A stretch of DNA of 64,000 nt from Sarcocystis neurona (lineage: Eukaryota; Apicomplexa; Conoidasida; Eucoccidiorida; Sarcocystidae): contig KL647309.1 in NCBI GenBank assembly GCA_000727475.1, forward strand, positions 78,617-142,616, read 5' to 3'. The notes under the pieces are model-generated. The model saw only the letters and a list, made by a program, of their open reading frames with translations. It searched no databases and was not told where the DNA came from. Below are positions 37,228 through 47,766 of this stretch, in pieces (the stretch's first letter is position 1; each line of letters opens with the position of its first letter). The position numbers and the translations under genes are program-made.

Positions 37228-40200
37228 TTGCACTCTTCGCGTCTGTATGCACCTATAGGAAGACGTCCTCTCCCGATGCTTGCTAAGCGACTGTTGTCAC
37301 CTGTGGGTTCGTCCGTCGAATTGTTTCCACAGGCGCATCCCACATCCGTTTTCTACCACAGTTCCGCCCGTCCGTTTCTGCGTTGCGCCGCTACCACCTG
37401 CGCTCCCTTGATGCTGTGCTTTCCTTCGCCGCATTTCACTTCTGTGTCCTTGCTGTTTAGTCACGTTATCATTTCGTCTTCACTAGCTGTTGTAGTAGTG
37501 AGAGCTTCTTCTTGGTCCCGGTGTTCGTGTGCTTTGCGCGCTGCAGGCGCGAACGCTGCAGTTGGCAACGTACGAAAAGGTTTCCGTCCTCAGTCGATTC
37601 CCTCTTCATATGCGTCGGTGCCTGCTGCCAGATTTTACCACTTCACACGCATGTCTTTGCCGCCACCCGTCTCCTGTCGCTCCACAAAAGGTGTGCTTTC
37701 TACTGTACCTGTGCCACGCCGTTCTGTGTCCCCGTTTTTACACTCTCCTTCTGGTGTATACGGTTACGGCAACCAGCATAGCACCAGCAGTCAGCAGATT
37801 AGTAAAAGAAGCTGTCGCTACAATAGCAGCAGGACTGGTGGCCACGGTAGCCTTGACCGCGTTGTTGACAGCACCAGCGGCGGCAGCTTCGTGCTGTGGG
37901 CAAGTCCGAAGGGGCAGCAGAACGCTTCGCGTATTTGGTGCGTTAGGTGGAAATCAGACAGCGAATTTTTTGGCAAGCGCCAGAAGACCGCGGTCTGCAG
38001 AACAGTAGGCAACGCAGCGTCCGTCGCAGTCAACAGCAGTTGCGACAGCAAAGCTGTGGGGCATAAAGGAAATTTGTACAACAGCGACCGGACGACCAGT
38101 ATGAGCGCACAGTCTTCGACTGCGTCAACGCGACCTTCCTGCTTTTCGAGCGTGTCCTCGCCTGCGGCCGCTGCAGGTATCCAAGCAAGAGTCGTGTTGC
38201 CAGGGACGACGTCAGTTTCGAGTTCTTCCAGTAGCAAAGTCTACATGGCTCCATTTCAGCGCAGCAGGGAGGGGGCTCCCGCTGCTGCTCCGGCCGCTCC
38301 TGCGTTCCCTTCTCCTTCAGCGGCACCCTCGGATGCGCGTCCGTCTCTCCACAGCAGCAGGAGCGGTAGCAGCGGCGGCAAAGGAGGGTCTGATGCGTCA
38401 GGCGTTTTTTCTGGCAACCGCCGCATCGACGCGCCGGACAACGGGGGAGGGCAGAACGGCTGCGGTGGCGCGGGCGTCCTCGCAAGTCCCGCCTTCACGA
38501 GCAGCCGTCCAGGACGCACGGGAAATACACCGGGAGTGCAGACGGTCGCCGGTGGGGCAGAGGGAGCAGGAGGAGGAGCGTCGGCACCCGGAGGACGGGC
38601 AGGAGGTGCAGCAGCAGGCAAGAAGGCGGCGGCGGGTGGCATTTTTGGGGAGGATGCAAGCGGAAACAGTACTGGCAGGGGCTTCTCGTCGGGAGGACCT
38701 AGCCCGGCTGCTGCTGGCGCTGCTGCGGGGGCTCTTGCTGCAGGCGGGGCAGCGACCGCTGCTGCAGCAGCCGCAGATGTCTCTGCGTTGTCCGCTATTC
38801 TCTTCGGCAACATGGGCTCCCCCGAGTTTAATGCGCACATTTTAAACGAGGAAAATATTCTTCACTTCTACGGGATTCGACAGGCAGTAGGCGCTCCCGT
38901 CTTTCTTTTGCGCAGGGATTTGTTGCCGTCGTTAGAAGGAAGCCCGTGCACACCATGCGTTGCACGAAGTTGACAGGACATTAGGGAGGGAGCGAAAAAG
39001 CTCAGAGAAGCGTGCTGTCTATACACACGTGTAGACGGCGGCTTCTGAGGGGGAACGAAGAAACCTGTACAAGCGCGGTGCTCCTGCGTAGTGTAAGCCT
39101 CCAGACGTGGGGATGCAGCTGACTGCACAAGTTTGCCGCCTGTATAGAGGGTAACGCCTGGGATGGGATTCTTCTCTGATAAGAACTGAGTGAATATGGC
39201 TGCAGTTGTCACGGCAGCAGGGACGGGAACTGGACACTAAATAGCGTGTAGATGGAGTCCCGTGCGTTCACTCCTTGATGCTGAAGCCGCAAGTCAGAAG
39301 CAGTGCTCTCCTGCCACAGGAGATCGGCGACAGTGAACACTGTGTGCAGGCGCCGGCCGCCAAGTAGTCGCAACAGGCGTAGCGAAGGACTGCAGATGGA
39401 TATCTCTATCGTTTAGGCGTCCAGAGGATAGAGCGAAACGAGTGAAAACCGGCGCAGCACCGCAGGAGCAGCAGCATCCGAAGAATGGCAGCATCCCAAG
39501 AGCAGCGGCGTACCAAGAAGAGCAGCATCCCACCGCAATAGCAGCAGCATCCCAAAAATAGCAGCATCCCAAGAGCAGAGGCTTAGCAAGGACAGCAGCA
39601 TCTCAAGAGCAGCAGCATCCCAAGAGCAACAGCAGAGCAACTGCAGCAGCACAGCAACCGCAGCAGCATAGCAAGTGCAGCAACGTAGCACGTACAGCAG
39701 GACAGGAAGAGCAGCAGCGTAGCCAGAGCAGCAGGATTCCAAGAGCAGCAACAGCAGCAGAGTTCTGATCACGTCTGTGCGACCTGCAGAACTTCTCAGG
39801 GTGCCGTCGTGTGTTGGGGTGGCATATATCTGCTATCTGCTGCGCACACTGTTCAGAGCGCGAGAGCAAATAGGTGTGGGTACATCTATAGAAGAAGACG
39901 AGCGTTTTTCCTGAAGGGTGCGCTTTCTCCCGGCCTAGTGCGAGTCGGAAACGGAGTATTACCGGCCACTTGACGTATATTGCACGTGCGAGTATAGTTG
40001 TACGCCCAAATACGTCTTGATGTTTAGATGGGTGTTTTTCTTCACCGTGAGGCGTTTTCGTACACAACTGTTTTATCTGCATGCGTTGCCTCTATACAAA
40101 GAGTGCAAAAAATCACGGGCGGGGCTGCCTATTGGTGCAGGGGTGTCAGTGTGGAGTCTAGAGATGTGATGTGGTGTATACACACCGCACCGTGTGGGGG

Positions 40201-41245
40201 TAGCTAACTGCTGCAAGTGTCGTCCGGCGTTCGAACTTGCGCCGCGGCGTGTAGACGTTCTTCGATCGGGAAGTTGATTTAGGTGTGTGTGGTTGGAAGA
40301 GAGCGCGACTTCTTGATAACAAGAGCTTGCTTTTACGCGCCGTACTATAGAGGGGAGTGACCTTCCGCTGATGTGCGCGAAGCATTGCGGGTCTGGTGCA
40401 TGCGTTTAGCGTGGCACGTCAACTCGCCGAACAAGTACACAGCATTCTGTTCCCTGGTAGGTTCTTGTTTAGTTCCCGTATCCCAGGACCCGATGTGGTA
40501 GGTATACGCGCCAACAAACATAGGTGCCACAGGGCTTTGTACACACTTCATCTTTTTTCGTACTGTGTGCATGCCTTGTGGCGTCTGCGGCAGCAGGCGG
40601 TGTAGCCGGTGCTGCTGCGTACCGCTTCTGCATTTTGTAGTTTGTTGCTTGGAGGCGGTGTAGGTGGAGCGTTGTTGCCGCTGCCGAGTTCTACTGCGCT
40701 ACCGCTGCACGTCGAGTTGTCTGGCAGCCGTCCTGAAGGCTCGCTACGTGGGGTGCCCTTTTCACTGCGTCTCCTCCTCGACGTGCTCAGTCGATGACGG
40801 CTGTTGCAGCGGATGGTGACGCTACTCTGTCTGCATTGCTGCGGCTGCGTCTTCTCCTTTTTTAGACTTGAACGCGCATGAGACTGCTGCGCCGCTGCTG
40901 CAGCTCCTTCGTCTTGCTTCCCGTTTCGATGTCCATCCATCTCCTTCATGTTACAAGGGCTGCCGCTGCTGCTGTTGTGCGCAGGCGCTGCGGCCGGTTG
41001 TGCGTGAAGAATGCAAAAAGGACGGAGGTGGGGAAGGCGTAAAAGCAGGCGGTGGCAGCAGCGGCAAAAGCAGCAGACGTGGAGGAGGCGGGGGAGGGCA
41101 GCAGCAGCAGTTCCACTGCGTGCTCTGCTGGCAGCTGTCTCACCGTCGGGAGCACGCTGGGGAAGGCTTTGGACCTTCGAAGAAACACGCCAAGAAGGGA
41201 GCCGTGAAGCACCTGCTCGCGCAGCTTGGTCTCGTCACTCCAGGG
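37228..41245 (+). CDS. dsRNA-binding motif protein, 5' exons
   Basis: Exon 1 (37228-38886, 553 codons) is the longest open frame in the window. Exon 2 (40985-41245, 87 codons) follows after a GT-AG intron in phase 0. Together they encode a Ser-rich then Ala/Gly-rich low-complexity region and a DRBM split by the intron. Helix 1 is ILHFYGIRQA at the end of exon 1; exon 2 gives ALRPVVREECKKDG, a Gly/Gln-rich loop, FHCVLCW and the diagnostic GEGFGPSKKHAKKGAVKHLL. G-x-G-x-SKK-x-AK-x-A is the RNA-contacting end of the DRBM. The family binds dsRNA; the exact partner is unknown. The start is uncertain: an internal Met at 37276 begins MLAKRLLSP, which could be a mitochondrial presequence. A donor at 41246 (GTATGC) shows that the gene continues. 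Confidence 0.65.
38887..40984 (+). other. intron splitting the first DRBM
   Basis: The 2098-nt intron starts GTAGGC and ends TTGTGCGCAG. Joining its ends restores a continuous DRBM in phase 0, which is the main support for it. It contains the CAG-type array at 39455-39760. A short open frame runs to a stop shortly after the donor, so retention would truncate the protein inside the DRBM. Confidence 0.6.
39455..39760. repeat. CAG-rich array with GCAGCATCCCAAGA units
   Basis: About 300 bp of repeated GCAGCATCCCAAGAGCAG-like units mixed with plain CAG runs. The - strand stays open through it in a Cys/Ala/Leu-rich frame, an effect of stop-free CTG repeats. It lies in an intron of the DRBM gene. 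CAG arrays of this kind are characteristic of Eimeria genomes. Confidence 0.8.
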
Positions 41246-41948
41246 GTATGCACAGACAAGAATCCGCTTACCTGTCTGAATATATGGACGTTCGCACTCC
41301 CTGTGGCGCAGCTTCTCAAACGTGCCTCTGTACGCTTGCGCACATTTTTGTCTGCCGTCCTCTACGTCTCTGTGTGTGTGTGTGTGAGTACACACAGCTG
41401 TACGCGTTAATAGTATAGAAGACGAGATGTGGGTGTGGTACGCGGTGTACATCCGTGCGGACGAGATGTCGTCGACCCACATTTTCGACTGAGGAGGGAA
41501 AGGAGTGTGAGGAACCAAAAAAAAAGTGAGGTGCCCCAGAGTCAAGTAACGTGTATGTGTGCATGCGCTGGAAGGGGGGAGATAACGCTTGTGGAGCTTT
41601 GCGGGTGGACAGATGAAAGTCCTTGTGGCGAGTGGAAACTCGGTAGCAGAGGCGTCAGACTTGTGCACGCTCGTCGACAGCTTGCGTAGAGAATGAAACT
41701 ACGGATACCTGTGCTGGAGGTTTAGGTGCAGCCATGCAAGGGAGTGTTGCCCGGCGTCCACACGTGCCTGCGTGACGTAGTAGCAGTGCGCCTCCATGTC
41801 TATGTGGCACGTGACACCAGGCATGCGTTGGACGCTGGCGGGTCGTGTGTAGCGAGAAAGTCCTGCACGTGTAGAGGAATCTTAGTCAAGTCCTGCACTT
41901 GTGTAGTTCTCTTCACCGGGCACCTATGTACGTACGTGTCTGTCTGTA

Positions 41949-41951
41949 CAC

Positions 41952-41990
<39 letters not shown>
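41949..41990. repeat. (AC)n microsatellite
   Basis: A nearly perfect dinucleotide run of about 40 bp, CACACAC repeated, in presumed intron sequence between DRBM-gene exons. Confidence 0.95.
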
Positions 41991-43164
41991 GGTACGGACG
42001 CGCGTTGCGAGTGTGTGTGTATTCACAGAGATGTCTACGATAGGCCGAGACAACTGGGGGAGCACATCCTCTTAAACTACAATCGCACGTATTTGTGCCT
42101 GTACCCGTCTGTCTCTCTCTCTCTCCATCCGCGTTTGTTTCTCACTATCTTGAGTGCACGCGTTGTGTGGTGGGCAGGCCGCGCAGCAAGACACTGGCTC
42201 CTCACAGCGTTGGAGTGGTGCGTAACAAAAGTAGGCATCCTACTCGAGGCAGCGCAGAAGAGAAGAGAAGTAGAGTCGTCATACACGGAGAGTCGCAGAC
42301 GTCTGTGTGTGCAGATGTGAAACCTCGCACGGCGTGTGTGGGTATGTGTGCCGGCCTGTTGCTGGGATCGCCACGGCAGCAGCAGCAGCAGTCGGCAGAG
42401 AGGAGTGGTGAAACTGCCGAGACGGCGGCGTCTTGTCGTTCACGGCAAACTGTAGCTTTAGCAGCAAATACACAACGTCACGGCGCCGTGTCGCACCCGA
42501 CGAGTCCATTAGACTGCTAGACGTGAGTTCCATACACAGAACACACCGGATTGTATTGATTTTTTATGTTCGCGGAACTGACCGCTAGCGTCCCGTCCAG
42601 CATTGCATGCTGCCTTACAACGGAGGATGAATGCATCACACTGGCAAAGACCGCCTCACAGGAAGAACATCTTCCTGCACGCGAGGACGCTGTGGCCCAG
42701 CGGGATACGCAGGGACTTTAAGTCGTTCCGGCCGCGTTGTTAGTAGAGCCCTAGCCTGCTCGCCACTCAGGGACACGAGAAGTCCACCGGGAGGTGTGCG
42801 TCCGCAGCGTACATCTGCGGTAGCCTAAAGGGATACTACAGTTTAGTAGTGTGGGCTGGGTGGAGACGAGCGTCATCGCTCTGCACTCGCCTTCAATGTG
42901 GCTCGGAGCAGACGAGAAACTTGGCGGGTGGGCTAGCTCCTTGTCGTCAGGACACGCCTGTGTGCCGACTCGAATTCTCGTTCGTGGGTGACCCTGCTGT
43001 AGGCAGGTCGCGTGCCTGCAGTGCTTATCGAATGCATCGCGTGAGGACGGTGCCTGGCCTGCGGTGCCTGGCGGCCATGTGTGCCCCAGCGGTAAATCGG
43101 CTGGCATATGTGCCCTACAGGTTGTGTGGTTCTCTAGCTGACGTGGTGCGCGCATGCGTTACAG

Positions 43165-44352
43165 CTTCCAGCATTCGACACGGGTCGCCTAGCAGATGTG
43201 CTGCAGCGCGACGGCGCCTTGCTGCTGCTCACGCGCGCGCAGGACGTCTCGCACCGACGACTTCGCGCATCAGCCGGGCTGCGGTGTCGAAAAGTGTCTT
43301 GCTGCAGGTCTGCGCGCGTTGTTCTCTCTAGCGTTCGACTGCGTCGCCTGTGTCCTTCGGTGCATGCGTTGGCAGGTCCAGCGTTCTGTGCGCCTCGTTT
43401 CCGGCTGGCGTTGCGGCCTGAAGGTGTCGCGCTGTTGTGGTGCATGCATTCTGGGTGCCTTTTTCTACGGAATGCACGTGCGCCATTGTGCGAAGTGGAC
43501 GGGCCGTCTGCGAGGAAAGAGGAGTATGTAGCCTGCATCGGCCGTTTCGATGAGTCATAAGTTCCCTTTCTTGGGTTTTTCCTTCCCCGCTTCTCTTCCA
43601 TATCGCGAGAGCGTGCATACGCATGCAGCGGAGAAACGTTGTCTCCTCCTTTGTCCCCTTTTTGTCGTTGTCTGCTAACGTGGCACTTGGCGCGTGCCGT
43701 TCAACCGAGAACGCTTCGTCTGTCTCTTGCACGCGTCGTCCTCTCCGTGTCCCCCCCGCTCTGCCGCCTTTTCTTGTGCTCCTCCCCGCCCTCTCTTTGC
43801 GTTTGTTTCGTCTTCCTCGTGTCCCCTGCACACGTCTGTTGTTCTCGGCAGGCGGTGGGCTGCCCCTCACGTGACAGTCTTTCTTCTTCTTGTTGTCGTC
43901 TTTTTAACCCCTTTCTTGGTTTCGACTTCTCCGTCTTTCGCCTTCGTAGGAATATGAGCAGATCTCGCGCTGCATGTTCTCGTCTCTGCGAGCAAGAATT
44001 CAAGCGAAGCAGCTTTCTTTTCCTGGAGGTCCGAACGGTAGGTTTTCTTGCAGGCCCTGCCTGCATTGTGAACCCAGTGAACCCCCTTTTGAAGTATTTC
44101 TTGTGTTTTCCGCATGCAGAGGCAAGTCGGGAAAAGGCCGATGGCCGTGTGTGTGGTGAACTGAATTGCCCGAGTAGAGACGCCGCGCCACGGGGTGTGC
44201 CCCGGGACGACTTCTGCGTTGTTGCAGCCAGAATCGTGGAAGACCAATGTGACGTGTGTGACTATTCTGCTCTTTTGCGTCTCGAAGAGCAGCTGCGTGC
44301 AGTAGTACCCTCTAGAAAAGACGTCAGCTCGTTACTCAGTCTACAGCGGTGA
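43165..44352 (+). CDS. candidate exons continuing the DRBM gene
   Basis: Two or three candidate exons. 43165 onward, after a GTTACAG acceptor, reads LPAFDTGRLADVLQRDGALL and on to about 43282-43307; it is in phase 0, compatible with exon 2. A second (43950-44037) follows a TTCGTAG acceptor and reads EYEQISRCMFSSLRARIQ. A third starts at 44120 after CCGCATGCAG and runs in frame to TGA at 44350-44352 (ending SSLLSLQR). The small 82-nt intron 44038-44119 is uncertain because one frame reads straight through it. Either the gene ends at 44352 or a donor just before the stop (CAGCG/GTGACT) carries it on to the second DRBM. No domain is recognised. Confidence 0.4.
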
Positions 44353-45081
44353 CTAAGAGCGAAACACATAGACGTGAGCGGTTCTTGCCTCCGCAAGATG
44401 TTCGCCTGCGTGTTACTTATAGACGCCGAGGCTGAAAGTGCTGCTGCTCACCGTTCACGACGGATGCCTCTTGGTCGTCGGACTGTGTTAAGGCTTGCAT
44501 GGAATCCTTTTGTTACCTGGTAGAAGAGAAAGCTCCCCGCCAAAGGGCCCGCAGGACATCTCCCCGCAGAAAAGAAGCCGCCGGAAAGTGAAAACGTACT
44601 ACTGAAGCAACTCGTGTCTTCTTCGCTGGGGAAGTGGCCGAGGGTCTGTCTCACCGGGGGTGCAGTCGAAGCGTCACACGCGCGCCGTTGCTGCCTCACG
44701 TTTTTTCTCGAAAGGGAGAGGGATGGAAAAGGGATGAAGACATGTGCTGCGGTGCTGCTGTGCAGCGTTGGGGTGGTCGAATGCGGAAGAAAGTACGCTG
44801 CCGTTTCGACTCTCTGGTTGCTTTTGGGAAGCCCAAGGTCTGCAGACAGTGTGTGGCTCTTGCAGAGACTATAAGTGCAGAAGTTCCGCAGGACGTGCCG
44901 GGTGCTGCAGTGTAGCGCGACATACTTCAGTGACAAAACTGAGAGATGCCTACACGCAAGTAGGATACTGAGGTTTCCTCGCTCGTGGAGTCTTCTGTGT
45001 GTTGCCGCTTTGGAATCTACGGCCTTTTTCCTGCCCTCGTTCGCGTATCACAAAGGAAACAACTTTGCTGTATTGTTCTGC

Positions 45082-45112
45082 CCCCCCCCCCCCCACACCA
45101 CACACACACACA
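45082..45112. repeat. poly-C tract joined to (CA)n
   Basis: A run of about 15 C followed by CACACCACACACACACAC. It lies in non-coding sequence between exon candidates. Confidence 0.9.
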
Positions 45113-45541
45113 GAGACACGCGCGCAGCGACAGAGACAACTAGAAGTTGAGACAGAGTCAGTTTAGTCTGAAGAGAGAAAGTGCAGTTCTGCTCTCTTTC
45201 CCGCATTCTCTTTCTCTCTTGATTTGATTCAGCTGCGAAGAACTGCCTGCGATTCTCTTTCTTCCCCACTTTTGACTCCGCCTAGGAGAGCGCCTTGCTG
45301 CGGCGTCTCGTCTGTGTAGCCTGACACAGGGGGGTGGCAACTATTTCCTCCCCTGGTACTCCTGTGATATGGAACTCGTCCGTTTCTGGTTGCGTGTGCG
45401 CGCTCCGATGCCCCACGCGCTGCAACGAGAAGTCCGCTCTTGCGGCGGCTGCTTCACCTGTGTGTTACCCGCTCCACAGAGTACTGCTCGCACGCATCTG
45501 GTGCACGTCTTTTCGGACTGCTTGAAACAAGATTGCAGCAG

Positions 45542-47295
45542 GGCAGGACCGTTGCGTATGTGGTAGAACTCTTCTGCGGTTGTTCGTTCTTGACGAGGCG
45601 GAGAGTTACGCCAGCCGTTCTGGTTTTACCCACCGCCGAGGGACTGTTGCGGTTCTCGGCGCTGCTGGCGGTACCGTTGCAAAGCCTGCTGCGCGTTCGT
45701 CCCATCGCAAGTAGGACCGTTGCTGCTACTGCTGCTGCTCTCTGTGTGCGTATATATTTTGTGGAATTTCTGCTGTTCGTTTTTTGCTCGTCTGCAGCGA
45801 CCTGCTGCCTCTTGCTGCTGTTGGTGCTGCGACCGTGCAGAACACCGATTTTTATGGACGTTTACGTCTAACGGTCAAGAGGTGAAGATCGAAGCAGGAG
45901 GCCGCGGAATCAAGCCGGCGGATGCGGAAATGGCAGCGATGCAGGATATGTACCTGAAAGTCATCCAGGTACACGTAGAATGAGAGAAGGAAACGATTTT
46001 CTCTACTGCTGTTGCTGCAGGGAAAAAGGTGCACTGACGACTGCGGATGTTGGTAGGTATGTGTGCTGCTGCTACAGTTGTGTGCTGCTGCAGCAGTTGG
46101 GGACGGTGCTGTTGCTGCAGCTGCTGCTCGTGAGAATGGCTGGTGCTGGTAGTACGGTGTGTGCGTTTGGGCTGCGTGCTGTCAGCTTTGCTTGGATCGG
46201 TGTTGCTCTGCTGTTTATCAAGAGAGCACGCGGATGGAAAGCTGGTACTTGTAGAGAAGTATCTGCTGCTGCCGCGCCGTCTGCTGCTGCCGCGCCGTCT
46301 GCTGCTGCCGCGCCGTCTGCTGCTGCCGCGCCGTCTGCTGCTGCTGCGCCGTCTGCTGCTGCCACTGCTGCTGTGCCCCCCTGCTGCTACAAGACTCGAT
46401 CGCTGAGGGACTGGTGGGGCCGCATTTTGCTTCGGTGGTGGTGAGTTCTGCTGTAGGGAGGAGTTCCGGCAGTGCCGCTGCTGCATCTCCTCCTCCTTCC
46501 ACTCGTTGACAGAAAACGAGTACTGTAACTGCTTGCCGTGTTGAGGGGCTGGTATTGCCGCTGGTTGCACTGTGATGGTGCGAGACGGTTGTACAGCTGC
46601 TGTTGCAGAAACTGCTGCAGCTGCTGTTGTAGAAGCCGCTGCTGCTGCTGTTGTAGAAGCTGCGGCTGCTGCTGCTGTTGCAGAAGGTACTGCTGCTGCT
46701 GCTGTTGCAGAAGATGCTGCTGCTGCTGTTGCAGAAGATGCTGCTGCTACTGTTGCAGAAACTGCCGCTGCCGCTGCTGTTGCAAAAACTGCCACAGTCG
46801 CTGCTGTTGCAAAAACTGCCACCGCCGCTGCTGTTGCAGAAAATTCTGCTGCTGCTGTTGCAGAAACTGCAACTGCTGCTGCTGAAGCTGATGCAGCTGC
46901 TATCGCAGACGTTGGGGCGGGTGCTAACTCAGAAGCTGGTGCTGCAGCTTCAGTTTGGGGCAGGTGCTGCGGCTGCTTTTGTTACACCTCGGAAATTTAG
47001 TTGGGATGTTCGCGAGGCGTTTCTTGTGTGGACGTTTCCTCGCCTGCTGCAGTACAAAGACGTTCAGGTAGAAGAGCGGGAGCGTCTGAATAAGGAAGTG
47101 TCGCAAATGCGGCAGCAGCAGCCGGCCGTTGCCGCCGTGCCGCCTTCTCCTCAACACAGCATCTACAAGCACGGCATCGGTGTCGCAACTGGAGGAGCCG
47201 CAGGACACAGCAGCAGACACGAGGCGCTCACCAAACAAGACGCAGGGGAAATTAATCAGCAGCATCACAACTTAACAGCGAGGAACCAGATTAAG
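45542..47295 (+). CDS. exons with a second DRBM end
   Basis: Three exons join in phase: 45542-45710, 45841-45968 and 46954-47295. The 45710/45841 junction completes an AAA codon. Exon 45841-45968 reads HRFLWTFTSNGQEVKIEAGG, then RGIKPADAEMAAMQDMYLKV: two beta strands, a G-x-G loop and the A-E-x-A-A helix that end a DRBM. The helix-1 part should lie in the preceding exon but is not clear. The last exon reads FGAG, an Ala-rich link, TPRKFSWDVREAFLVW, then a Gln/His-rich tail, and ends at an AAG/GTGCGT donor, so coding continues. The first exon could start upstream, as its frame is open from 45440. It probably belongs to the gene starting at 37228, but a separate gene starting after 44352 is possible. 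Confidence 0.5.
46011..46910. repeat. GCTGCTGTTGCAGAA and 18-bp CTG-rich arrays
   Basis: Two sub-arrays. At 46261-46370 an 18-bp unit (TGCTGCTGCCGCGCCGTC) is repeated about six times. At 46595-46900 units of GCTGCTGCTGTTGCAGAA alternate with degenerate versions. The array lies between the DRBM exon ending 45968 and the exon starting 46954, so it is placed in an intron. It also leaves open Ala-rich (+), Leu-rich (+) and Gln/Ala-rich (-) frames, so translation as a homopolymer tract cannot be excluded. Confidence 0.85.
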
Positions 47296-47497
47296 GTGCG
47301 TGAGGTGGTTCCATGCTTCTAAGGCGTTTTTCCGCTTTTGCGGCTATCTCATTTTCCGGTGTTGCTGCCTCTCGGGTATTCTGCTGGTGTGTTTTAATGC
47401 GGCGAACCTGGTGCCCTGCGGTTGGAGGCGGGACGGTCGAACAGAGAGAGAGAAACTGTCCAGCAGCATTGCTTGCGTTCTGCGTGCATGCACATAG

Positions 47498-47766
47498 AGG
47501 AGAGCTTCTCGATGGGAAGCGCCTGCTGCCGCTGCAGATCTATTGCTGTTGGACGTCTCTGCTACCGCCGAGGCGGGCGAGTCAGGATCTGCGCGAGTTG
47601 CGGTAGTCGGCACTGCAGCGCACGTCAGGGGCTGGGAAGCTGCGTAATTTCATGTCACACGTTCTCTGCGAGATTTATAGAAGGGCCTTCAGGTGTTGCC
47701 GGCAGGCCTAGCGGCCACCGGAAGATACCGTCCGTACTCGCATCGTGTGAATCCAGCAGCTTTATA
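47498..47766 (+). CDS. candidate 3' exons after the second DRBM
   Basis: After an ACATAG acceptor, 47498 opens in phase 0 (compatible with the exon ending 47295) and reads RRASRWEAPAAAADLLLLDV and onward to a possible donor near 47611 (GCG/GTAGTC) or 47628. After TTTATAG, 47680 opens in phase 0 with KGLQVLPAGLAATGRYRPYS and ends at a TAG at about 47762. This could be the end of the DRBM gene. No domain is present and both exons are short, so the call is tentative. Confidence 0.25.

Noticed and set aside
38256..38840. 194-codon - strand Ala/Pro-rich frame
   Set aside because: Shadow of the GC-rich Ala/Gly-coding exon 1 of the DRBM gene.
45875..46822. 315-codon open frame on the - strand
   Set aside because: It runs antisense to the well-supported DRBM exon 45841-45968 and is Ala/Ser/Gln/Arg repeat; it is open because CTG/CAG arrays lack stops.
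46678..47322. 214-codon + frame with poly-Leu-Gln start
   Set aside because: The Leu/Gln-rich half is a CTG/CAG array product; only the part from 46954 has normal composition and a suitable acceptor, so only that was called.
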